From assembly GCF_036320965.1 (NCBI RefSeq), contig NC_092234.1, positions 27,728,369-27,792,368 of the forward strand: a DNA stretch of 64,000 bases. The letters are read 5' to 3'. Every line of letters begins with the position of its first letter. Within the stretch, counting starts at the first letter, position 1. Made by a program: the position numbers and the translations under genes. The notes under the pieces are model-generated. The model was not told the origin of the DNA. It was given only the letters and a program-made list of their open reading frames with translations, and ran no database searches. Of this stretch, positions 51,405 to 64,000 are shown one piece after another. This DNA is from Panulirus ornatus (lineage: Eukaryota > Arthropoda > Malacostraca > Decapoda > Palinuridae).

Positions 51405-54142
51405 ATATGAGTGTGTTAGTGGTTTTGATGCACGAGACCGGGTTATAGTGATGGGTGATTTGAATGCAAAGGTGAGTAATGTGGCAGTTGAGGGAATAAT
51501 TGGTATGCATGGGGTGTTCAGTGTTGTAAATGGAAATGGTGAAGAGCTTGTAGATTTATGTGCTGAAAAAGGACTGATGATTGGGAATACCTGGTTTAAA
51601 AAGCGAGATATACATAAGTATACTTATGTAAGTAGGAGAGATGGCCAGAGAGCGTTATTGGATTACGTGTTAATTGACGAGCGCGCGAAAGAGAGACTTT
51701 TGGATGTTAATGTGCTGAGAGGTGCAACTGGAGGGATGTCTGATCATTATCTTGTGGAGGCTAAGGTGAGGATTTGTATGGGTTTTCAGAAAAGAAGAGT
51801 GAATGTTGGGGTGAAGAGGGTGGTGAGAGTAAGTGAGCTTGGGAAGGAGACCTGTGTGAGGAAGTACCAGGAGAGACTGAGTACAGAATGGAAAAAGGTG
51901 AGAACAATGGAAGTAAGGGGAGTAGGGGAGGAAAGGGATGTATTTAGGGAATCAGTGATGGATTGCGCAAAAGATGCTTGTAGCATGAGAAGAGTGGGAG
52001 GTGGGTTGATTAGAAAGGGTAGTGAGTGGTGGGATGAAGAAGTAAGAGTATTAGTGAAAGAGAAGAGAGAGGCATTTGGACGATTTTTGCAGGGAAAAAA
52101 TGCAATTGAGTGGGAGATGTATAAAAAAAAGAGACAGGAGGTCAAGAAAAAGGTGCAAGAGGTGGAAAAAAGGGCAAATGAGAGTTGGGGTGAGAGAGTA
52201 TCATTAAATGTTAGGGAGAATAAAAAGATGTTCTGGAAGGAGGTAAATAAAGTGTGTAAGACAAGGGAGCAAATGGGAACTTCAGTGAAGGGCGCAAATG
52301 GGGAGGTGAAAACAAGTAGTGGTGATGTGAGAAGGAGATGGAGTGAATATTTTGAAGGTTTGTTGAATGTGTTTGATGGTAGAGTGGCAGATATAGGGTG
52401 TTTTGGTCGAGGTGGTGTGCAAAGTGAGAGGGTTAGGGAAAATGATTTGGTAAACAGAGAAGAGGTAGTGAAAGCTTTGCGGAAGATGAAAGCCGGCAAG
52501 GCAGCAGGTTTGGATGGTATTGCAGTGGAATTTATTAAAAAAGGGGGTGACTGTATTGTTGACTGGTTGGTAAGGTTATTTAATGTATGTATGACTCATG
52601 GTGAGGTGCCTGAGGATTGGCGGAATGCGTGCATAGTTCCATTGTACAAAGGCAAAGGGGATAAGAGTGAGTGCTCAAATTACAGAGGTATAAGTTTGTT
52701 GAGTATTCCTGGTAAATTATATGGGAGGGTAATGATTGAGAGGGTGAAGGCATGTACAGAGCATCAGATTGGGGAAGAGCAGTGTGGTTTCAGAAGTGGC
52801 AGAGGATGTGTGGATCAGGTGTTTGATTTGAAGAATGTATGTGAGAAATACTTAGAAAAGCAAATGGATTTGTATGTAGTATTTATGGATCTGGAGAAGG
52901 CATATAATAGAGCTGATAGAGATGCTCTGTGGAAGGTATTAAGAATATATGGTGTGGGAGGCAAGTTGTTAGAAGCAGTGAAAAGTTTTTATCGAGGATG
53001 TAAGGCATGTGTACGTGTAGGAAGAGAAGAAAGTGATTGGTTCTCAGTGAGTGTAGGTTTGCGGCAGGGGTGTGTGATGTCTCCGTGGTTGTTTAATTTG
53101 TTTATGGATGTGGTTGTTAGGGAGGTTAATGCAAGAGTTTTGGAAAGAGGGGCAAGTATGAAGTCTCTTGGGGATGAGAGAGCTTGGGAAGTGAGTCAGT
53201 TGTTGTTCGCTGATGATACAGCGCTGGTGGCTGATTCATATGAGAAACTGCAGAAGCTGGTGACTGAGTTTGGTAAAGTGTGTGGAAGAAGAAAGTTAAG
53301 AGTAAATGTGAATAAGAGCTAGGTTATTAGGTACAGTAGGGTTGAGGGTCAAGTTAATTGGGAGGTGAGTTTGAATGTAGAAAAACTGGAGGAAGTGAAG
53401 TGTATTAGATAACTGGGAGTGGATCTGGCAGCGGATGGAACCATGGAAGCGGAAGTGGATCCTAGGGTGTGGGAGGGGGCGAAAATTTTGGGAGCCTTGA
53501 AGAATGTGTGGAAGTCGAGAACATTATCTCGGAAAGCAAAACTGGGTATGTTTGAAGGAATAGTGGTTCCAACAATGTTGTATGGTTGCGAGGCGTGGGC
53601 TATGGATAGAGTTGTGCGCAGGAGGATGGAAGTGCTGGAAATGAGATGTTTGTGGACAATATGTGGTGTGAGGTGGTTTGATCGAGTAAGTAACGTAAGG
53701 GTAAGAGAGATGTGTGGAAATAAAAAGAGCGTGGTTGAGAGAGCAGAAGAGGGTGTTTTGAAATGGTTTGGGCACATGGAGAGAATGAGTGAGGAAAGAT
53801 TGACCAAGAGGATATATGTGTCGGAGGTGGAGTGAACGATCAGAAGAGGGAGACCAAATTGGAGGTGGAAAGATGAAGTGAAAAAGATTTTGTGTGATCG
53901 GGGCCTGAACATGCAGGAGGGTGAGAGGAGGGCAAGGAATAAGATGAGTTGGAGCGATGTGGTATACCGGGGTTGACATGCTGTCAGTGGATTGAATCTG
54001 GGGTAAACCATGGAAAGCTGTGTAAGTATGTATATTTGCGTGTGTGGACGTATGTATATACATGTGTATGGGGGTGGGTTGGGCCATTTCTTTCGTCTGT
54101 TTCCTTGCGCTCCCTCGCAAACGCGAGAGACAGCGACAAAGC
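51405..54142 (+). mobile_element. RTE-like LINE, 5'-truncated within the endonuclease, short 3'UTR type
   Basis: Runs from ECVSGFDARDRVIVMGDLNA to a 3'UTR and A-run at about 54142. The coding frame is open to 53322; then come a TAG at 53320-53322 (AAG in other copies), a TAA in place of the Tyr codon of RYLGV near 53410, and a TGA near 53833. The two first stops are shared with the minus-strand copy at 56978-57922. Confidence 0.93.
51408..53322 (+). CDS. LINE endonuclease-RT ORF (partial; ends at premature TAG)
   Basis: About 638 codons of LINE coding sequence; the frame is also open leftwards through (TA)n, which is not protein. It contains the endonuclease C-terminal half with VIVMGDLNAKVSNVAVEG (51446), [20 protein letters not shown] (51739), the linker, RT fingers [20 protein letters not shown] (52636), [20 protein letters not shown] (52783), VFMDLEKAYNRAD (52878; the usual DRVD is NRAD here), [17 protein letters not shown] (53053) and LLFADDTALVADS (53202). 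FADD is intact. The frame ends before the C-terminal domain. Confidence 0.88.
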
Positions 54143-54157
54143 AAAAAAAAAAAAAAA

Positions 54158-54159
<2 letters not shown>

Positions 54160-54246
<87 letters not shown>
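54160..54246. repeat. (TA)n tract
   Basis: Between the LINE A-run and the tRNA-like tandem array. Confidence 0.96.
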
Positions 54247-54247
<1 letters not shown>

Positions 54248-54302
54248 GAATAAAGTGCATATGAACGCGCACCTTCATAGAACATACAAACGTCCAACAG
54301 CT

Positions 54303-54362
54303 AGGATTGAACCCGGGACCCCTGTGCAAAAGGCAGGCATGCCAACCGCTAAGCTATGGGAC
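54303..54362 (-). other. tRNA-like region, unit 1
   Basis: Minus strand GTCCCATAGCTTAGCGG ... CCCGGGTTCAATCC. The D- and T-arm consensus are recognisable, but the 5' acceptor strand GTCCCAT has no partner after the T arm (TAGCTGTTGG follows), so it is not a functional tRNA. Confidence 0.6.
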
Positions 54363-54580
54363 TATATAATAGGAAACAACTATTCAAAGTACTAAGTACT
54401 CGAATACCCTTCGTCTCACAATGGTGAGCACCGGGGTCTATACCGGTTATTTCCGAACAGACGCACATAGCCAGCTGATAGCGTTTTACCAAACCTAACT
54501 GTACAACGCGGAGGTATATGAATACGAATAAAGTGCATATGAACGCGCACCTTCATAGAACATACAAACCTCCAACAGCC

Positions 54581-54640
54581 AGGATCGAACCCGGGACCCC
54601 AGTGCAAAAGGCAGGCATGCTAACCGCTAGGCTATGGGAC
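54581..54640 (-). other. tRNA-like region, unit 2
   Basis: Minus strand GTCCCATAGCCTAGCGG ... CCCGGGTTCGATCC. The B box matches the pol III consensus perfectly. The acceptor stem is again unpaired. Confidence 0.62.
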
Positions 54641-54895
54641 TGTATAATAGGAAACAACTATTCGAAATACTAAGTACTCGAATATCCTTCGTCTCACAAT
54701 GGTGAGCAACGGGGTCTATCGGTTATTTCCGAACAGACGCACATAGCCAGCTGAAAGCGTCTTATCGAACCTAACTATACAACGCGGAGGCATATGAATA
54801 CGAATAAAGTGCATATGAACGCGCACCTTCATAGAACATACAAACCACCAACAGCCAGGATCGAACCCGGGACACCTGTGCATGAGGCAGGCATG

Positions 54896-54896
<1 letters not shown>

Positions 54897-54947
<51 letters not shown>
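54897..54947. repeat. (TA)n tract
   Basis: Interrupts the third tRNA-like unit at GCATGC and leads directly into a short LINE-related element. Confidence 0.95.
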
Positions 54948-55379
<432 letters not shown>

Positions 55380-55382
55380 CTT

Positions 55383-56917
55383 CTTTTTTCTTTTTTTTTT
55401 TTTTTTGCTTTGTCGCTGTCTCCCGCGTTTCGAGGTAGCGCAAGGAAACGGACGAAAGAAATGGCCCAACCGACCCCCATACACATGTATATACATACGT
55501 CCACACAACGCAAATATACATACCTACACAGCTTTCCATGGTTTACCCCAGACGCTTCACATGCCTTGATTCAATCCACTGACAGCACGTCAACCCCGGT
55601 ATACCACATCGCTCCAATTCATTCTATTCCTTGCCCTCCTTTCACCCTCCTGCATGTTCAGGCCCCGATCACAAAAAATCTTTTTCACTTCATCTTTCCA
55701 CCTCCAATTTGGTCTCCCTCTTCTCCTCGTTCCCTCCACCTCCGACACATATATCCTCTTGGTCAATCTTTCCTCACTCATTCTCTCCATGTGCCCAAAC
55801 CATTTCAAAACACCCTCTTCTGCTCTCTCAACCACGCTCTTTTTATTTCCACACATCTCTCTTACCCTTACGTTACTTACTCGATCAAACCACCTCACAC
55901 CACACATTGTCCTCAAACATCTCATTTCCAGCACATCCATCCTCCTGCGCACAACTCTATCCATAGCCCACGCCTCGCAACCATACAACATTGTTGGAAC
56001 CACTATTCCTTCAAACATACCCAATTTTGCTTTCCGAGATAATGTTCTCGACTTCCACACATTCTTCAAGGCTCCCAGAATTTTCGCCCCCTCCCCCACC
56101 CTATGATCCACTTCCGCTTCCATGGTTCCATCCGCTGCTAGATCCACTCCCAGTTATCTAAAACACTTCACTTCCTCCAGTTTTTCTCCATTCAAACTCA
56201 CCTCCCAATTGACTTGAACCTCAACCCTACTGTACCTAATAACCTTGCTCTTATTCACATTTACTCTTAACTCTCTTCTTTCACACACTTTACCAAACTC
56301 AGTCACCAGCTTCTGCAGTTTCTCACATGAATCAGCCACCAGCGCTGTATCATCAGCGAACAACAACTGACTCACTTCCCAAGCTCTCTCATCCCCAACA
56401 GACTTCATACTTGCCCCTCTTTCCAAAACTCTTGCATTCACCTCCCTAACAACCCCATCCATAAACAAATTAAACAACCATGGAGACATCACACACCCCT
56501 GCCGCAAACCTACATTCACTGAGAACCAATCACTTTCATCTCTTCCTACACGTACACATGCCTTACATCCTCGATAAAAACTTTTCACTGCTTCTAACAA
56601 CTTTCCTCCCACAACATTTATTCTTAATACCTTCCACAGAGCATCTCTATCAACTCTATCATATGCCTTCTCCAGATCCATAAATGCTGCATACAAATCC
56701 ATTTGCTTTTCTAAGTATTTCTCACATACATTCTTCAAAGCAAACACCTGATCCATACATCCTCTACCACTTCTGAAACCACACTGCTCTTCCCCAATCT
56801 GATACTCTGTACATGCCTTCACCCTCTGAATCAATACCCTCCCATATAATTTACCAGGACTACTCAACAAACTTATACCTCTTTAATTTGAGCACTCACT
56901 CTTATCCCCTTTGCCTT

Positions 56918-56923
<6 letters not shown>
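55383..56923 (-). mobile_element. RTE-like LINE, 5'-truncated, short 3'UTR type
   Basis: Minus strand: A-tail (T-run 55383-55406), short 3'UTR, C-terminal domain open at 56147-55590, and RT open at 56870-56154 ([46 protein letters not shown]). The two parts are separated only by a TAA in place of the Tyr codon in RYLGV, at about 56153-56155. Truncated at [11 protein letters not shown], where (TA)n begins. Confidence 0.92.

Positions 56924-56958
<35 letters not shown>
56924..56958. repeat. (TA)n tract
   Basis: Short TA tract between two tandem minus-strand LINE copies. Confidence 0.93.
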
Positions 56959-56959
<1 letters not shown>

Positions 56960-56961
<2 letters not shown>

Positions 56962-57920
56962 TCTTTTTTTTTTTTTTGCTTTGTCGCAGTCTCCCGCGTT
57001 TGCGAGGTAGCGCAAGGAAACAGACGAAAGAAATGGCCCAATCCACCCCCATACACATGTATATACATACGTCCACACACGCAACTATACATACCTACAC
57101 AGCTTTCCATGGTTTACCCCAGACGCTTCACATGCCTTGATTCAATCCACTGACAGCACGTCAACCCCGGTATAACCACATCGCTCCAATTCACTCTATT
57201 CCTTGCCCTCCTTTCACCCTTCTTCATGTTCAGACCCCGATCACACAAAATCTTTTTCACTCCATCTTTCCACCTCCAATTTGGTCTCCCTCTTCTCCTC
57301 GTTCCCTCCACCTCCGACACATATATCCTCTTGGTCAATCTTTCCTCACTCATTCTCTCCATGTGACCAAATCATTTCAAAACACCCTCTTCTGCTCTCT
57401 CAACCACTCTCTTTTTATTTCCACACATCTCTCTTACCCTTACGTTACTTACTCGATCAAACCACCTCACACCACACATTGTCCTCAAACATCTCATTTC
57501 CAGCAAATCCATTCTCCTGCGCACAACTCTATCCATAGTCCACGCCTCGAAACCATACAACATTGTTGGAACCACTATTCCTTCAAACATACCCATTTTT
57601 GCTTTCCGAGATAATGTTCTCGACTTCCACACATTCTTCAAGGCTCCCAGAATTTTCGCCCCCTCCCCCACCCTATGATCCACTTCCGCTTCCATGGTTC
57701 CATCCGCTGCCAGATCCACTCCCAGTTATCTAAAACACTTCACTTCCTCCAGTTTTTCTACGTTCAAACTCACCTCCCAATTAACTTGACCCTCAACCCT
57801 ACTGTACCTAATAACCTAGCTCTTATTCACATTTACTCTTAACTTTCTTCTTCCACACACTTTACCAAACTCAGTCACCAGCTTCTGCAGTTTCTCACAT
57901 GAATCAGCCACCAGCGCTGT
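56960..57920 (-). mobile_element. RTE-like LINE 3' part, short 3'UTR type
   Basis: Minus strand: A-tail, 3'UTR, C-terminal domain (57719-57372 and 57362-57114) up to the FADD region, where it stops at CAGCGCTGTA and is joined to a short element. It carries the same two nonsense codons as the copy at 51.4 kb (TAG in NKSK near 57818, TAA in RYLGV near 57729) and a similar Gly-to-Val change before EKL (57760). Confidence 0.9.
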
Positions 57921-58909
<989 letters not shown>

Positions 58910-59047
58910 TGATAGGGGAGAAAGAATACTTCCCACATATTCCCTGCTTGTCGTAGAAGGCGACTAAAAGGGAAGGGAGCGTGGGGCTGGAAATCCTCCC
59001 CTCTCGTTTTTTTTTTTTTTTTTTTTTTAATTTTCCAAAAGAAGGAA

Positions 59048-59050
<3 letters not shown>
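58910..59050 (+). mobile_element. Short non-autonomous LINE-related element (copy 6), 3'-truncated
   Basis: Plus strand, 5' module to AATTTTCCAAAAGAAGGAAGG, where (TA)n replaces the rest. Arranged head-to-head with copy 5, so the two 5' modules form an inverted repeat of more than 100 bp. Confidence 0.86.

Positions 59051-59139
<89 letters not shown>
59051..59139. repeat. (TA)n tract
   Basis: Between copy 6 and a very short LINE 3' end. Confidence 0.95.
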
Positions 59140-59140
<1 letters not shown>

Positions 59141-59155
59141 TATATACATATATAT

Positions 59156-60750
<1,595 letters not shown>

Positions 60751-60759
60751 AAGTCTCTC

Positions 60760-61407
60760 CTACGCACGCCTGTCAATTAACACGTAATCCAATAACGCTC
60801 TCTGGCCATCTCTCCTACTTACATAAGTATACTTATGTATATCTCGCTTTTTAAACCAGGTATTCCTAATCATCAGTCCTTTTTCAGCACATAAATCTAC
60901 AAGCTCTTCACCATTTCCATTTACAAAACTGAACACCCCATGTATACCAATTATTCCCTCAACTGCCACATTACTCACCTTTGCATTCAAATCACCCATC
61001 ACTATAACCCGGTCTCGTGCATGAAAACCACTAACACACTCATTCAGCTGCTCCCAAAACACTTGCCTCTCTTGATCTTTCTTCTCATGCCCAGGTGCAT
61101 AAGCACCAATAATCACCCACCTCTCTCCATCAACTTTCAGTTTTACCCATATTAATCGAGAATTTACTCTCTTACACTCTATCACATACTCCCACAACTC
61201 CTGTTTCAGGAGTATTGCTACTCCTTCCCTTGCTCTTGTCCTCTCACTAACCCCTGACTTTACTCCCCAGACATTGTGAAACCACTCTTCCCCTTTACCC
61301 TTAAGCTTCGTTTCACTCAGAGCCAAAACATCCAGGTTCCTTTCCTCAAACATACTACCTATCTCTCCTTTTTTCACATCTTGGTTACATCCACACAAAT
61401 TAGGCAC
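60760..61407 (-). CDS. LINE endonuclease (partial; ends at premature TAG)
   Basis: Read on the minus strand, 215 codons: [77 protein letters not shown] and YVSRRDGQRALLDYVLIDRR, ended by TAG at 60760-60762, where other copies have AAA (Lys). The frame is also open upstream to an ATG at about 61470, which matches the start used in the copy at 1-2400. Key endonuclease residues are intact. Confidence 0.85.
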   Translation of the reverse strand: MPNLCGCNQDVKKGEIGSMFEERNLDVLALSETKLKGKGEEWFHNVWGVKSGVSERTRAREGVAILLKQELWEYVIECKRVNSRLIWVKLKVDGERWVIIGAYAPGHEKKDQERQVFWEQLNECVSGFHARDRVIVMGDLNAKVSNVAVEGIIGIHGVFSFVNGNGEELVDLCAEKGLMIRNTWFKKRDIHKYTYVSRRDGQRALLDYVLIDRRA

Positions 61408-61589
61408 CCCACTCTGAGCCTTCGAGGAGAATGAGCACTCCCCGCGTGACTCCTTCTTCTGTTTCCCATTTTAGAAAGTTAATACAAGGAGGTGAGGATT
61501 TCTGGCCCCCCGCTCCCGTCCCCTCTAGTCGCTTTCTACGACACGCGAGGAATACATGGGAAGTATTCTTTCACCCCTATCCCCAGGGA

Positions 61590-61654
61590 TGATATACATA
61601 TATACACACATATACACATACACACACATACACATACATACGCACATATACTTA
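61590..61654. repeat. TA/CA mixed microsatellite
   Basis: Similar in composition to the tract beside the 5' end at 2522; separates head-to-head LINE copies. Confidence 0.9.
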
Positions 61655-62988
61655 GAATACTTAGAAAAGCAAATGGATTTGTATATAGCTTTTATGGATC
61701 TGGAGAAAGCATATGATAGAGTTGATAGAGATGCTCTGTGGAAGGTATTAAGAATATATGGTGTGGGAGGCAAGTTGTTAGAAGCAGTGAAAAGTTTTTA
61801 TCGAGGATGTAAGGCATGTGTACGTGTAGGAAGAGAGGAAAGTAATTGGTTCTCAGTGAATGTAGGTTTGCGGCAGGGATATGTGATGTCTCCATGGTTG
61901 TTTAATTTTTTTATGGATGGGGTTGTTAGAGAGGTGAATGCAAGAGTTTTGGAAAGAGGGGCAAGTATGAAGTCTCTTGTGAATAAGAGAGCTTGGGAAG
62001 TGAGTCAGTTGTTGTTCGCTGATGATACAGCGCTAGTGGCTGATTCATGTGAGAAACTGTAGAAGCTGGTGACTGAGTTTGGTAAAGTGTTTGAAAGAAG
62101 AAAGTTAAGAGTAAATGTGAATAAGAGCAAGGTTATTAGGTACAGAAGGGTTGAGGGTCAAGTCAATTGGGAGGTAAGTTTGAATGGAGAAAAACTGGAG
62201 GAAGTAAAGTGTTTTAGATATCTGGGAGTGGATCTAGCAGCGGATGGTACCATGGAAGTGGAAGTGAATCATAGGGTGGGGGAGGGGGCGAAAATCCTGG
62301 GAGCCTTGAAGAATGTGTGGAAGTCGACAACATTATCTCGGAAAGCAAAAATGGGTATGTTTGAAGGAATAGTGGTTCCAACAATGTTGTATGGTTGCGA
62401 GTCGTGGGCTATGGATAGAGTTGTGCGCAGGAGGGTGGATGTGCTGGAAATGAGATGTTTGAGGACAATATGTGGTGTGAGGTGGTTTGATTGAGTAAGT
62501 AATGTAAGGGTAAGAGAGATGTGTGGAAATAAAAAGAGCGTGGTTGAGAGAGCAGAAGAGGGTGTTTTGAAGTGGTTTGGTCACATGGAGAGAATGAGTG
62601 AGGAAAGATTGACCAAGATTCTATATGTGTCGGAGGTGGAGGGAACGAGGAGAAGTGGGAGACCAAATTGGAGTTGGAAAGATGGAGTGAAAAAGATTTT
62701 TTGTGATCGGGGCCTGAACATGCAGGAGGGTGAAAGGCGGGCAAGGAATAAGGTGAATTAGAACTATTTCGTTTAATTGGGTCGACGTGCTGTCAATGGA
62801 TTGAACCAGGTCATGTGAAGCTTCTGGGGTAAACCATGGAAAGTTGTGTGTGGCCTGGATGTGGAAAGGGAGCTGTGGTTTCGTTGCATTATAACATGAC
62901 AGCTAGAGACTGAGCTTGAACGAATATGGTCTTTGTTGTCTTTTCCCAGAGCTACCTTGCACAACTGAGGGGACAGGGGGTAGTTATT
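61655..62988 (+). mobile_element. RTE-like LINE, 5'-truncated, long 3'UTR type (tail lost)
   Basis: Starts at [20 protein letters not shown] in RT. RT is open to a TAG at 62060-62062 (CAG elsewhere), then 62069-62494 to a TGA (FDRVSN Arg codon), then 62519-62761. It has the long-type 3'UTR up to about 62988, where the remaining 3'UTR is replaced by (TA)n. FADD is intact near 62015. Confidence 0.9.

Positions 62989-64000
<1,012 letters not shown>

Larger units (their letters stand above)
54247..54896 (-). repeat. Tandem array of about 277-bp units with a tRNA-like region
   Basis: Three units start at 54247, 54525 and 54801, each with CGAATAAAGTGCATATGAAC then GCGCACCTTCATAGAACATAC; the third is cut by (TA)n at 54897. 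On the minus strand each unit has an A-box-like TAGCTTAGCGG / TAGCCTAGCGG and a B-box-like GGTTCAATCC / GGTTCGATCC at the spacing of a tRNA gene. The rest of the unit has no similarity that I recognise. It is a satellite or tandemly repeated SINE with an internal pol III promoter-like head. Confidence 0.82.

Noticed and set aside
54303..54362. A functional tRNA gene
   Set aside because: D- and T-arm consensus are present but the acceptor strands do not pair, and the segment recurs inside tandem repeats.

Overview
This 64 kb window looks like intergenic, repeat-dominated DNA from a large animal genome, most likely a decapod crustacean. The reasons are the very long (TA)n and (AAT)n tracts, dozens of diverged non-LTR retrotransposon copies, a pseudogene of a family I remember as multicopy in arthropod genomes, and no convincing intact host gene. 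The decapod attribution is inference. There are two 100-base N gaps (13840-13939 and 40543-40642), so this is a scaffold. LAYOUT: one RTE-like LINE family (single ORF, endonuclease then reverse transcriptase, about 1,000 codons) dominates 1-8.7 kb, 10.9-19 kb and 38.5-64 kb, with some 20 copies in both orientations. The copies alternate with (TA)n tracts and with a roughly 220-250 bp non-autonomous element that carries LINE-like sequence at both ends. The copy on the minus strand at 1-2521 has no stop codon over 800 codons and runs off the left edge; it is the best candidate for a recent, possibly competent, element. Most other copies have frameshifts, stops or truncations. The central part (8.7-37.5 kb) is older and more varied: a CR1/Rex1-like LINE (9.1-10.7 kb), a CR1/L2-like LINE (20.25-22.2 kb), a degenerate copy of the multicopy arthropod gene (22.5-24.3 kb), a promoter-like CRE/TATA stretch (25.65-25.72 kb) and an I-superfamily LINE with zinc knuckles, endonuclease, RT and RNase H (26.8-35.55 kb). 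That LINE is split by a Ty3/gypsy LTR retrotransposon on the minus strand (28899-32485). In the LTR element the integrase is encoded before RT-RNase H, the order of the Gmr1 group; it has a 4-bp target duplication CTTA, TGTTAC/GTAACA ends and a polypurine tract. Two minisatellites (38-bp unit, 3.37-4.17 kb; 46-bp unit, 35.88-37.2 kb), a three-unit tandem array of about 277 bp containing a tRNA-like region (54.25-54.9 kb) and a Penelope-like inverted terminal repeat (58.28-58.55 kb) complete the inventory. HOW THE PARTS RELATE: there is no pathway here. The story is layered insertion: old LINEs, later LTR and reverse-oriented LINE insertions into them, and a young LINE plus a short satellite element repeatedly bounded by simple repeats on both sides. 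Family assignments rest on protein motifs read by eye; no database search was run.
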